The notes: a model not told the origin generated them from the letters alone. Positions 17,707 to 25,410 are shown, counted from the first letter of the stretch. The stretch: DNA of 64,000 bases from JADKCZ01 sp963786945 (GCA_963786945.1 CAWBAO010000005.1:558001-622000); one strand, 5' to 3'. Made by a program: numbers and translations.

Positions 17707-18465
17707 ATGGCACGCCAGAAGTTCGTCTGCGGCAACTGGAAGATGCACAAGACGGTGGCCGAGGCCACCGCGCTGGTGAAGGAGCTGGCCGCGGGCCTGG
17801 CCGGTGACGCCCGCGTGCAGGTGGCGGTGGCGCCGGTCTTCACCGCGCTGCCGGCGGTGGCCGCGGCGCTGGCCGGCTCGCCCATCCAGCTGGCCGCGCA
17901 GGACGTCCACTGGGAGGCGCAGGGGGCCTTCACCGGCGAGGTCTCCGCGCCGCTGCTGGCCGACGTGGGCGTCATGCACGTCATCGTCGGCCACAGCGAG
18001 CGGCGCCAGCTCTTCGGGGAGACCGACGAGACGGTCCGCAAGAAGGCGGGCGCGGTGCTGTCGGCCGGCCTGCGCCCCATCGTCTGCGTCGGCGAGACGC
18101 TGGCCGAGCGGGAGGCCGGACGGACCCTCGAGGTGGTCGGCCGGCAGGTGCGCGGCGGGCTGGCCGGGCTGCCCCCCGCGGCGCTGGCCGCGGTCACCCT
18201 GGCCTACGAGCCGGTCTGGGCCATCGGCACCGGCAAGACCGCCACCACGGCGCAGGCGCAGGAGGTCCACGCCGCCCTCCGCGCCATCCTCCGCGAGCTG
18301 GGCGGGGCGGTGGCCGACTCCATCCGGATCCAGTACGGCGGCTCGGTGAAGCCCGAGAACGCCGCCGAGCTCATGTCCCAGCCCGACGTCGACGGTGCGC
18401 TCGTCGGCGGGGCCAGCCTCAAGGCGGGGGACTTCCTCGCCATCGTGAAAGGTGCACTCCGTTGA
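17707..18465 (+). CDS. tpiA: Triosephosphate isomerase
   Basis: Interconverts dihydroxyacetone phosphate and glyceraldehyde-3-phosphate. The 252-residue protein has the substrate lysine in GNWKM, the catalytic histidine in VGHSERR, the catalytic glutamate in AYEPVWAIGTG and the phosphate-binding YGGSVKPEN. It starts 3 bp after pgk, and its stop overlaps the secG start. Confidence 0.97.
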   Translation: MARQKFVCGNWKMHKTVAEATALVKELAAGLAGDARVQVAVAPVFTALPAVAAALAGSPIQLAAQDVHWEAQGAFTGEVSAPLLADVGVMHVIVGHSERRQLFGETDETVRKKAGAVLSAGLRPIVCVGETLAEREAGRTLEVVGRQVRGGLAGLPPAALAAVTLAYEPVWAIGTGKTATTAQAQEVHAALRAILRELGGAVADSIRIQYGGSVKPENAAELMSQPDVDGALVGGASLKAGDFLAIVKGALR

Positions 18466-18824
18466 TCACTCTCGTCACCGTCCTCCACGTCCTCGTCTGC
18501 ATCTTCCTCATCCTCATCATCCTGCTCCAGGCGGGCAAGGGAGGCGGCATGGGGGCCGCCTTCGGCGGCGCCGGCGCGCAGACCGTCTTCGGTGGGCGGG
18601 GCGCCCAGACCTTCCTCGGCAAGGTCACCAGCGTCAGCGCCTTCATCTTCATGCTGACGTCGCTCACCCTGGCCTACAACTCCTCGCGCTCCAAGTCGGT
18701 GCTCGACGCCCACGCGGGCTCGGCCCCGACCGCCCCGGCGCCGGCCGCGCCCAGCGCGCCGTTCGAGCCGGCCCAGGCCCCCGCCCCGGCGGCGCCGGCC
18801 CCGGCACCGGCACCGGCCAGGTAG
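18462..18824 (+). CDS. secG: Protein translocase subunit SecG
   Basis: A small subunit of the SecYEG channel. The TTG start at 18462 overlaps the tpiA TGA. Two membrane spans (VLHVLVCIFLILIILLQ and SVSAFIFMLTSLTLAY) flank the conserved GKGGGMGAAFGGAGAQTVFG loop. The 120-residue length comes from an Ala/Pro-rich C-terminal tail not present in short SecG proteins. The tpiA-secG order is common in bacteria. Confidence 0.93.
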   Translation: MITLVTVLHVLVCIFLILIILLQAGKGGGMGAAFGGAGAQTVFGGRGAQTFLGKVTSVSAFIFMLTSLTLAYNSSRSKSVLDAHAGSAPTAPAPAAPSAPFEPAQAPAPAAPAPAPAPAR

Positions 18825-18857
18825 CGGCCGGCCGCCCGGCCGCGGGAGAAAAGAAAA

Positions 18858-18890
18858 GGGACCCGGCCACGGCCGGGTCCCTTCTTCCTT
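18858..18890 (+). terminator. Intrinsic terminator of gap-pgk-tpiA-secG
   Basis: GGGACCCGGCC and GGCCGGGTCCC form an 11-bp inverted repeat with a very short loop, followed by TTCTTCCTT. It lies 33 bp after secG and abuts the oppositely oriented tRNA-Leu gene. Confidence 0.8.
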
Positions 18891-18896
18891 CTCGAG

Positions 18897-18978
18897 TGCC
18901 CAGGGCGGGATTCGAACCCGCACGCCTTGCGGCGCCACCCCCTCAAGATGGTGTGTCTACCAGTTCCACCACCTGGGC
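18897..18978 (-). tRNA. tRNA-Leu (GAG)
   Basis: The minus strand folds as a class II tRNA: acceptor GCCCAGG/CCTGGGC, D-loop with GGTAGACAC, anticodon stem CCATC/GGTGG around TTGAGGG (anticodon GAG), a long variable arm and the T-loop TTCGAAT. CCA is not encoded. Confidence 0.93.
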
Positions 18979-19098
18979 TCGAAGCGGGGTCGGTATGTAG
19001 CAGAGGCCCGGGGTGGCTGCAAGCACGGGCGCTGGCCCAGGGGGCCGGGCGGCGCGCGCCGATTCGTGGCTAGAATCGGCGCTGCAAGGAGCCCTTCC

Positions 19099-19473
19099 AT
19101 GACCCGGCCGCTCGTCATCTTCCTCTCCGGCCGCGAGTGGCCGGAGCGCTACCAGGCGGTCATGCTCGGCGTCACCGCCGCCTCGCTGGGCGACGCCGTC
19201 ACGGTGGTGCTGGCCTTCGAGGCCCTGCGCGCCTTCGTCGAGGGGCGCTTCGAGGACGGGGCGCCGGCGGCCGCCGCCGCGGCGCGCGTGCCGCCCCTGC
19301 TGCCCACGCTGGAGGTGGCACGGCGCGAGCTCGGGCTCAGGGTGGTGGCCTGCGAGACCGCCGTGCGGCTGGCCGGGCTCGAGCCCGACGCCGTCCGCCC
19401 CCGGCTCGACGGGCTGGAGCCGCTCCCCTCCCTGTGGCGGCTGGCGCAGCAGGGGCGGGCGCTCTCGTTCTAG
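19099..19473 (+). CDS. DsrE-like sulfur-relay family protein
   Basis: A 124-residue protein with a Rossmann-like start (PLVIFLSGREWPERYQAVMLGVTAASLG), as in DsrE/DsrF proteins, and a conserved-position cysteine in VVACETAVRLAGL. DsrE-family proteins carry persulfide sulfur between partners. The gene begins a plus-strand run of E1-like, TusA-like, MoaD-like and JAMM genes, which supports a sulfur role. The assignment rests on fold pattern and context. Confidence 0.55.
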   Translation: MTRPLVIFLSGREWPERYQAVMLGVTAASLGDAVTVVLAFEALRAFVEGRFEDGAPAAAAAARVPPLLPTLEVARRELGLRVVACETAVRLAGLEPDAVRPRLDGLEPLPSLWRLAQQGRALSF

Positions 19474-19532
19474 CGCGGTGCCCGGCGGAGCGCCTTGCCG
19501 CTCCCCGGGGTGCGGGCTATGACCGGACCGCG

Positions 19533-20267
19533 ATGGATGTCTCGAAGAAGAGCGCCCTGGTGATCGGCGCGGGCGGCCTCGGCGGCCCGGCCCTGCTCAC
19601 CCTGGCCGCCGGCGGCGTCGGCCGGCTGGTGGTGATCGACGACGACGTGGTCGAGACCTCCAACCTCAACCGCCAGCCGCTCTTCGGCGAGGCCGACCTC
19701 GGCCAGCCCAAGGCCGTGGTGGCGGCGGCGCGGCTGCAGGCCCTCCACCCCGGGCTCCAGGCCACGGCGCTGACGCGGCGCTTCGACGCCGGGGAGGCCC
19801 TCGACCTCGCGGCCGGCGTCGACCTGCTGGTGGACGGGTCGGACAACTTCCCCACCAAGTTCCTCGCCAGCGACGTCGCGGTCAGGGCCGGGAAGCCGCT
19901 GGTCCACGGCGGCGTGCTCCGCACCTCGCTCCAGGTCCTCACCGTGGTCCCCGGCTTCTCGGGCTGCGTGCGCTGCTTCTTCGAGGCGCCGCCGCCGCCC
20001 GGGCAGGTGCCGTCGTGCGCCGAGGCGGGCATCGTGGGCGCGCTCTCCGCCTTCGCCGGCGGCCTGATGGGCGCCGAGGCGCTCCGCCTGCTGGCCGGCG
20101 AGCGGGGCACCTACGCCGGGCGGCTCCTGGTCTACGAGGCCCGCAGCGGGCGCGGCCGGCTGGTGCTGGTGCGCCGGCGCCCCGGCTGCCCGGCCTGCGC
20201 CGGCACGCAGCCGCTCGAGCCGAGCGGGCCCGTGGCCGGTCCGGCGCCCCTGGAGGCGGCTCGGTGA
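19533..20267 (+). CDS. E1-like ThiF/MoeB-family adenylyltransferase
   Basis: A 244-residue E1-like protein. It has the ATP-binding GAGGLGGPA near residue 12, the Asp/Asn cluster VIDDDVVETSNLNRQPLF with its arginine finger, DGSDNFPTKFL, and two CxxC zinc pairs (CVRC and CPAC). These residues are those needed to adenylate the C-terminal Gly of a ThiS/MoaD-type carrier. No thi or moa operon is visible. The TusA-like start overlaps its stop by 4 bp, so its partner is probably the carrier domain encoded at 20559. Confidence 0.85.
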   Translation: MDVSKKSALVIGAGGLGGPALLTLAAGGVGRLVVIDDDVVETSNLNRQPLFGEADLGQPKAVVAAARLQALHPGLQATALTRRFDAGEALDLAAGVDLLVDGSDNFPTKFLASDVAVRAGKPLVHGGVLRTSLQVLTVVPGFSGCVRCFFEAPPPPGQVPSCAEAGIVGALSAFAGGLMGAEALRLLAGERGTYAGRLLVYEARSGRGRLVLVRRRPGCPACAGTQPLEPSGPVAGPAPLEAAR

Positions 20268-20536
20268 GCGCGCGGCCGGCCCCGGCGGCCCGGGTCGACG
20301 TGAGGGACTCCGCCTGTCCCATCACCTGGGTCCGGACCCGGATCGCGCTGGAGGGGCTCCGGCTCGGCGAGGTGCTGGAGGTGCTGCTGCGGGAGGGCGA
20401 GCCGCTGCAGAACCTGCCCGGCAGCGCGATCGAGGACGGGCACCGCGTGGTGGCGGTCGAGCCGCTCCACGGCGACGGGACGGGCGCGTGGCGGGTCCTG
20501 CTGGAGAAGGGGTCGGCGCCGCCGGCGCTGCCATGA
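20264..20536 (+). CDS. TusA-like sulfur carrier protein
   Basis: A 90-residue protein from GTG 20264, overlapping the preceding stop (GTGA). DSACPITWVRTRIALEGL carries the Cys18-Pro19 signature of TusA/SirA-family persulfide carriers, followed by GEVLEVLLREGEPLQNLP and IEDGHRVV, the usual second half of the fold. TusA proteins pass sulfur to tRNA modification or cofactor synthesis. Tight coupling with E1-like genes suggests it delivers sulfur to the MoaD-like carrier. Confidence 0.8.
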   Translation: MSARPAPAARVDVRDSACPITWVRTRIALEGLRLGEVLEVLLREGEPLQNLPGSAIEDGHRVVAVEPLHGDGTGAWRVLLEKGSAPPALP

Positions 20537-20558
20537 GGGGAACGAGGGAGGAGCCGCC

Positions 20559-21530
20559 GTGTCCGTGATCGTCTCCATCCCGGCGCCGCTGCGCGACCTG
20601 GCCGGCGGGAAGGCCGAGGTGACCGCCGCCGGCGCCACCGTCGGCGAGGTCCTCCGGCAGCTGGCGAGGGCCCACCCCCGCCTCGGCGAGCGGCTCCTCG
20701 ACGAGGCCGGCCAGGTGCGCCGCCAGGTCGGCGTCTTCCTGGGCGACGAGGAGGTGCGCGAGCTGGGCGGGCTGGGCGCGGTGGTCCGCGACGGCGATCG
20801 GCTCTGGCTGGTGCCGGCCATCGCCGGCGGCGCCCCCGGGCTCGACGCGGAGCGGATCGCCCGGTGGGCCCGCCACCTGCTGGTCCCGGGCTTCGGGGCC
20901 GCCGGGCAGGAGCGGCTCATGGCCGCGCGGGTCCGGGTGGTCGGGGCCGGCGGCCCGGCCACCCCGGCGCTGGTGGGGCTGGCCCAGGCCGGCGTCGGCA
21001 CCATCTGGATCGACGACCCGGAGGCGATCGGCCCGGCCGACCTGGCCGGGTGGCTCTACCGGCCCGAGGACGTCGGGCAGCCGCGGTCCCCGGTGGCCGC
21101 GGCGGCGCTCTCCCGGCTCTCGCGCTTCGTGACCGCGGTGCCGTACCCGGCCGGGGGCGCGCCCTCGGCCGCGCTCATCGCCGCCTCGTCGTCGGTGCAG
21201 GGGCTGGCGGCCGCCGAGGTGGCGCGCCGGGCGGGCATTCCCCACGTGGTCCTCGAGCTGGACGGCGAGGCGGGGCAGCTGGTCTCGGTGCCGCCCGGGG
21301 CGCCGTGCTTCGCCTGTGGCCGCTTCACCGCGGCCGGTGGACGGCCGCCGGTGCCGGGGGCGCTGGCGCTGGCGTCGCTGGCGGCGCAGGAGCTGCTGCG
21401 GCTGCTGGTCGAGCCCGAGGTCCGGGAGGGTCGCCGCGTCGACCTGGTGCGCGGGGTCCCGAGCGTGCGGCCGACGCAGCGGCTCCCGGGGTGCGTCTGC
21501 GGCCGGGACGAGGCCGCGGCCGGGGCCTGA
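20559..21530 (+). CDS. MoaD/ThiS-like carrier fused to a degenerate E1-like domain
   Basis: A 323-residue fusion from GTG 20559 behind a GAGGGAGGAG. Residues 1-91 are a ubiquitin-like MoaD/ThiS carrier ending in Gly90-Gly91, the position that is normally the free, activated C-terminus. Residues from about 95 onward are an E1-like fold (ARHLLVPGFGAAGQERL, then VVGAGGPATPALVGL) with cysteine pairs CFAC and CVC. Compared with the neighbouring E1, the Asn-Leu-Asn-Arg segment and the catalytic Asp region are not recognisable, so this half may be inactive. The carrier would need cleavage after Gly91 to be thiocarboxylated; the next gene encodes a candidate protease. Confidence 0.75.
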   Translation: MSVIVSIPAPLRDLAGGKAEVTAAGATVGEVLRQLARAHPRLGERLLDEAGQVRRQVGVFLGDEEVRELGGLGAVVRDGDRLWLVPAIAGGAPGLDAERIARWARHLLVPGFGAAGQERLMAARVRVVGAGGPATPALVGLAQAGVGTIWIDDPEAIGPADLAGWLYRPEDVGQPRSPVAAAALSRLSRFVTAVPYPAGGAPSAALIAASSSVQGLAAAEVARRAGIPHVVLELDGEAGQLVSVPPGAPCFACGRFTAAGGRPPVPGALALASLAAQELLRLLVEPEVREGRRVDLVRGVPSVRPTQRLPGCVCGRDEAAAGA

Positions 21531-21531
21531 G

Positions 21532-21945
21532 GTGGAGGCGGGCTGGCCGCTGGAGAGGCTGGTGGCGCTGGCCGAAGGCTCGCCGGCCGCGGAGATCTGC
21601 GGGCTGCTGGTGCGGCGCGGCGAGGCCGAGGCCGAGCCGTGGCCGATCCGCAACGTGTCGGCGACGCCGATCACGGCCTTCGAGCTCGCCCCGGGGGAGG
21701 TGATGGGCGCCCTGCAGCGGCTGGACGGGACCGGGATGCAGCTGGTGGGGATCTACCACTCCCACCTGGCCGGCGGAGCGGCGCTCTCGGCGCGGGACCT
21801 GGACGGCGCCCTGGCCGATGGGAGGCCCGTCCTGCCCGGGGTGGCGCAGCTGGTGGTGGCGCTGGAGAGCGGCCGAGCCCGGCTGGTGCGGCTCCACCGC
21901 TGGGGTGGCCACGGCTTCGAGGCGACCGATCTCTGGTGGCGCTGA
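21532..21945 (+). CDS. JAMM/Mov34 metalloprotease
   Basis: A 137-residue JAMM domain from GTG 21532, one base after the stop of the fusion gene. It shows Glu21 in AEICGLLV and the zinc signature His76-x-His78-x7-Ser86-x2-Asp89, all in place. Bacterial JAMM proteins cut after Gly-Gly in ubiquitin-like carriers; Mec+ of Mycobacterium does so in CysO-dependent cysteine synthesis. Here the obvious substrate is the adjacent carrier-E1 fusion or a carrier-bound amino acid. It ends the sulfur-carrier operon. Confidence 0.82.
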   Translation: MEAGWPLERLVALAEGSPAAEICGLLVRRGEAEAEPWPIRNVSATPITAFELAPGEVMGALQRLDGTGMQLVGIYHSHLAGGAALSARDLDGALADGRPVLPGVAQLVVALESGRARLVRLHRWGGHGFEATDLWWR

Positions 21946-22079
21946 GTGAAGGGCGCCTGGAGCCACCGCCACCTAACCTGCCGACAGAACGCGGGAAAAC
22001 GAAGCCCGACCCGCGAACTCCACTTGGATCGGGGGCCATGGCGGGCTATACTATGTGTTCACCCCGTATCGAGGTCTGC

Positions 22080-22784
22080 ATGGACTTTCAGCAGAGCACC
22101 GGGTTCATCATCTGGCTGACCGGCATGAAGAAGGCCGGGAAGACCACGCTCGCCACCCAGCTGTCGCAGCGGCTGGCGCAGGCGGGGCGCGTGGTCCAGC
22201 TGCTCGACGAGGACGGTGAGGCCAAGTTCCTCCTCGAGGGGCTGGGGCCGTCCAAGGAAGGCCAGGTCGCGGCGGTGAAGAGGTTCGGCTACACCGCCAA
22301 GGCGGTCGCCCGGGCCGGTGGCATCGCCATCTGCGCGGCGCTCTCGCCGTTCCGCGAGCCGCGCGAGCAGCTGCGCCGGGAGTCGCGCCGCTTCGTCGAG
22401 ATCTTCGTCGACTGCACCATCGAGAAGCTGATGGATCGCGACGGCAAGGACGCCTACTACAAGAAGGCGATGGTCGGCGAGATCACGCAGGTGGCGGGCG
22501 TCGACCTGCCCTACGAGCCGCCGGTCCACGCCGAGCTGGTGCTCCACACCGAGCAGGAGACGGTCGAGGCCAGCCTGACGCGCATCTTCCAGGCCCTGGT
22601 CGACGGCAAGTTCATCGGCCCCGCCGAGTTCGGGCGGCTCACCGGCGGGCTCAAGCCGAAGCGGAAGTCGGGCAAGCCGGCCAAGGGCGCCAGGCCGCCC
22701 AAGGTGATCAAGGTGGCCGTGGTGAAGAAGGCACCGGCCAAGGCCGCGGCCAAGGTGGCCAAGGCGGCGCGGAAGAGGCGCTGA
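22080..22784 (+). CDS. Adenylylsulfate kinase-like protein with basic C-terminal tail
   Basis: A 234-residue protein from ATG 22080 (ATG 22053 is possible). The P-loop GMKKAGKTTLATQL and later AALSPFREPREQLR, KDAYYKKAMVGEI and GVDLPYEPPVHAELVL follow the APS kinase (CysC) fold closely. The usual DGD-x-x-R substrate loop is replaced by DEDGEAKF, so APS may not be the substrate. The last 45 residues are Lys/Ala/Pro-rich (KKAPAKAAAKVAKAARKRR), resembling histone-H1-like tails, which CysC proteins lack. No ATP sulfurylase gene is nearby. Confidence 0.7.
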   Translation: MDFQQSTGFIIWLTGMKKAGKTTLATQLSQRLAQAGRVVQLLDEDGEAKFLLEGLGPSKEGQVAAVKRFGYTAKAVARAGGIAICAALSPFREPREQLRRESRRFVEIFVDCTIEKLMDRDGKDAYYKKAMVGEITQVAGVDLPYEPPVHAELVLHTEQETVEASLTRIFQALVDGKFIGPAEFGRLTGGLKPKRKSGKPAKGARPPKVIKVAVVKKAPAKAAAKVAKAARKRR

Positions 22785-22837
22785 CGCCCCCGGCGGCGCT
22801 CCAGCCTTCCCCGTCCGGCGGCGGCACGTTGCGGGCC

Positions 22838-23689
22838 ATGCGCGACGATCTCGAACCGCAGCGGCAGGCGTCGCGCCCGGCGCTCGAGGCGCTGCGGAGC
22901 AGGCTGGCGGTCCACCGTTCGCTCCTGGTGGCCTTCTCCGGCGGCGTCGACTCCACCTTCCTGCTGGCGGTGGCCTCCGAGGTGCTCGGCCCCGGCGTGC
23001 TGGCGCTCACCGCCCACTCGCCCAGCGTCCCCGAGGCGGAGCGGGCCGAGGCCCGGGCCCTGGCGGCGCGGCTCGGCGTCCGGCACCTCGAGGTGGTGAG
23101 CCACGAGGGGGACGACCCGGGCTACACCGCCAACACCGGCCAGCGCTGCTACTTCTGCAAGCGGGAGCTCTACCGGCGCTGCCGCGAGGTGGCGGGGAGG
23201 GAGGGCGTGGCGGTGATCGCCGACGGCTTCAACGCCGACGACCGGCGCGATCACCGGCCGGGCCACCGCGCGGCGGAGGAGGCGGGCGTCTGCTCGCCGC
23301 TCGCCGAGGCCGGGCTCGGCAAGGCGGCCATCCGGGCCTGGAGCGAGGCCCTCGGCCTGCCGACCTGGGACAAGCCGCAGCTGGCGTGCCTGGCGTCGCG
23401 GATCCCCTACGGCACGCCGGTGACCCCGGAGCGCCTGGCCCGGGTGGAGCGGGCCGAGGCGGCGGTGCGGGCCCTCGGGCTCAGGAACTTCCGGGTGCGC
23501 CACCACGGCGAGGTGGGGCGGCTGGAGGTGGCGGAGGAGGAGCTGGCCGGCGCCTTCGCGCGCCGGGAGGCGCTGGCGGCAGCGGTGAAGCAGGCCGGCT
23601 TCGGCAGCGCGGCGCTCGACCTCGAGCCGTTCCGCTCCGGACGGATGAACGAGCTGGCGGGGATCGCGTTGCCGGTGGTGACCCGGTGA
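22838..23689 (+). CDS. larE: ATP-dependent sacrificial sulfur transferase LarE
   Basis: LarE adenylates and sulfurates the pyridinium precursor of the nickel-pincer cofactor of lactate racemase-type enzymes, giving up its own cysteine sulfur. The 283-residue protein has the PP-loop FSGGVDST near residue 34, a CYFCK pair near 104-107 and Cys184 in QLACLASRIPYG, the position of the sacrificial cysteine in characterised LarE. larB, larC and larA are not in this window, so the target enzyme is unknown. The next gene overlaps its stop. Confidence 0.85.
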   Translation: MRDDLEPQRQASRPALEALRSRLAVHRSLLVAFSGGVDSTFLLAVASEVLGPGVLALTAHSPSVPEAERAEARALAARLGVRHLEVVSHEGDDPGYTANTGQRCYFCKRELYRRCREVAGREGVAVIADGFNADDRRDHRPGHRAAEEAGVCSPLAEAGLGKAAIRAWSEALGLPTWDKPQLACLASRIPYGTPVTPERLARVERAEAAVRALGLRNFRVRHHGEVGRLEVAEEELAGAFARREALAAAVKQAGFGSAALDLEPFRSGRMNELAGIALPVVTR

Positions 23690-24237
23690 GGCGCGGCGCG
23701 CCCACGCCGCCCGGCCGGCTCGCGCTCGCCGTGGTGGCCCTGGCCCTGCTGGCCAGGCCGGGGGCGGCCCTGGGGCTGGAGCCTCGCTTCGACCACCGCG
23801 ACCAGCAGGGGCTGCTGGCCGAGCTGGAGCTGGCACGCGACGGGGTCGTGGTGGACGGAAAGAACTCCCCGAGCTATCGCACCTCCCTCCGCATCGCCTG
23901 GGGCTTCGACCTGAGCGGGGAAGGGGACGAGCTGCAGCTCGGCGGCACGGCGCGGCTGGGGAGCTGGTCCGATCCGGAGGACGTGAAGATCCTCTACGGC
24001 CTCGATGCCCGGTACCGCGCCTACTTCGGCTCCGAGGAGCTGAAGACCTTCGTCGAGGTGGGCGTCTGGGCGAGCCTCGCCTCGCGGATGGCGATCGGCG
24101 GCCTGGCCGGGATCGGCCTCGCCTATGACCCTTCCCGGGCCTGGGGCTTCTACGGTGCAGCCCGCTTCGGCGGTGGCTTCGGAGAGGCGCGCGTGGCCAG
24201 CGTGAGCCTCGGCGCCGGCGTCCAGCTCCGCTGGTAG
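23686..24237 (+). CDS. Exported beta-barrel-like protein of unknown function
   Basis: A 183-residue protein from GTG 23686, overlapping the larE stop. It has a signal peptide (LALAVVALALLARPGAALG) and then alternating strands rich in Gly and aromatics (LGGTARLGSWSD, GLDARYRAYFGSEE, VSLGAGVQLRW), ending in Trp as many outer-membrane proteins do. The length would allow about eight strands. No named family. The overlap suggests co-transcription with larE, but a functional link is not evident. Confidence 0.55.
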   Translation: MRRGAPTPPGRLALAVVALALLARPGAALGLEPRFDHRDQQGLLAELELARDGVVVDGKNSPSYRTSLRIAWGFDLSGEGDELQLGGTARLGSWSDPEDVKILYGLDARYRAYFGSEELKTFVEVGVWASLASRMAIGGLAGIGLAYDPSRAWGFYGAARFGGGFGEARVASVSLGAGVQLRW

Positions 24238-24275
24238 CCTCCCGGCGCTCGGAAAGGGGAGCAAGCGCCGATTTC

Positions 24276-24341
24276 TTGCCGGCCAGCTATCGGGTGGTAG
24301 CATGTAGGCAAACGTAGTCAATGCACTCCTGGAGCCTACAT
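24276..24341 (+). promoter_or_regulatory. Promoter with inverted-repeat operator before the RHH gene
   Basis: TTGCCG (24276-24281) and TAGCAT (24298-24303) are 16 bp apart. ATGTAGGC at 24302-24309 overlaps this -10 box and is repeated inverted as GCCTACAT at 24334-24341, immediately before the ATG. Two 8-bp half-sites flanking the transcript start suit repression by the ribbon-helix-helix protein encoded next. Confidence 0.55.
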
Positions 24342-24554
24342 ATGACCACCGACTTCGAGCCCACCTCCAATGAGCCCCCCAACCGCCTGGAACCGATGCT
24401 GGTTCGCCTGCCCCCCGCCTTCGCCGCCGAGCTCCGCAACCTGGCCAAGCGGACCCGCGTGCGCCAATCGGACTACCTCCGAGAGGCGGTCGGCGACCTC
24501 CTGCTCAAGTATGGCCAGCACCCGATGGCGGGCGAGGCCGACGCATCCCACTGA
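24342..24554 (+). CDS. Small ribbon-helix-helix (CopG/Arc-type) regulator
   Basis: A 70-residue protein. Residues about 19-55 (MLVRLPPAFAAELRNLAKRT, then VRQSDYLREAVGDLLLKYG) fit the beta-strand plus two helices of an Arc/CopG DNA-binding protein. The disordered Pro/Glu-rich N-terminus and His-containing tail are unassigned. No toxin gene is adjacent, since the following gene is truA on the opposite strand, so it is not an obvious antitoxin. The inverted repeat over its promoter suggests autoregulation. Confidence 0.7.
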   Translation: MTTDFEPTSNEPPNRLEPMLVRLPPAFAAELRNLAKRTRVRQSDYLREAVGDLLLKYGQHPMAGEADASH

Positions 24555-24563
24555 CGCATCGAG

Positions 24564-25349
24564 TCATCGCCATTCCAGGGTGCCGGGCGGGTAGCTCACG
24601 TTCGTCAGCGTGAGCCCCCAGCCCGGGGCGCGGACGCCGCGGTAGCGCTCGCGCCGCTCCAGCAGGTCACGGACCACGGTCGTCGGCGCCAGGCCCAGCC
24701 CGGCCGCCACCGCGGTGCCCACCAGGTTCCGGACCATGGCGCGCAGGAATCCGCGCCCCTCCAGCACCACCGCGATCAGCGGCGCGCCGGTGGCCACGAT
24801 CACCTCGGCGCCGGTGAGCGTCCGGATCGAGCCGCGCTGGTCGCCGGGCCGCGCGAAGCCGAAGAAGTCGTGCTCGCCGACGGCGTGGGCGAGCGCCTGG
24901 CCCATGCGGTCGCCGTCGGGAAGCCCGCAGGCCAGCCCCGGGAAGGCCCGCGGGTCGGGCAGGGCCCAGCACCACGGCGCCACCTCCGGCGGCGGGGGCG
25001 CGCCGACCAGGTAGACGTAGCGGCGGCTCACGGCCGTGGCGCGGGCGTGGAACCCGGCCGGCGCGCGGGCCGCGCCCAGGCAGAGCAGCGAGTCGGGGGT
25101 GGCCGCGTTGACGGCTCGCCGAAGCGCTCCGGGGTCGAGGTCGCGCCGGGCCTGGAAGCCCACCACCTGGTCGAGCGCCGAGACCCCGGCGTCGGTCCGC
25201 GCCGCCACCTGCAGCGAGCCGGCCAGGCCCAGCGTCCGGAGGGCGGCCTCGATCGCCTCCTGGACCGTCGGCAGGCCGGGCTGGCGCTGGAAGCCGCGGA
25301 AGGCGCGCCCGTCGTAGGCCAGTCGGAGTGCATAGCGGCGCCGTTCCAC
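24564..25349 (-). CDS. truA: tRNA pseudouridine synthase A
   Basis: Makes pseudouridine at positions 38-40 of tRNA anticodon arms. From GTG 25349 the protein is 261 residues. LRLAYDGRAFRGFQRQP and the catalytic VAARTDAGVSALDQVVGF are diagnostic, and GFLRAMVRNLVGT is the conserved C-terminal motif. The gene is convergent with the RHH regulator and divergent from the next gene. Confidence 0.93.
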   Translation of the reverse strand: MERRRYALRLAYDGRAFRGFQRQPGLPTVQEAIEAALRTLGLAGSLQVAARTDAGVSALDQVVGFQARRDLDPGALRRAVNAATPDSLLCLGAARAPAGFHARATAVSRRYVYLVGAPPPPEVAPWCWALPDPRAFPGLACGLPDGDRMGQALAHAVGEHDFFGFARPGDQRGSIRTLTGAEVIVATGAPLIAVVLEGRGFLRAMVRNLVGTAVAAGLGLAPTTVVRDLLERRERYRGVRAPGWGLTLTNVSYPPGTLEWR

Positions 25350-25410
25350 GTCGTGGTAATTTGACCACGCCCCTTCGCCCGGCGCGAGCCGCCTGGGAAC
25401 GCGCCGCCGA

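Noticed and set aside
24342..24554. Toxin-antitoxin pair involving the RHH protein
   Set aside because: No second small gene follows in the same direction; the next gene is truA on the opposite strand.
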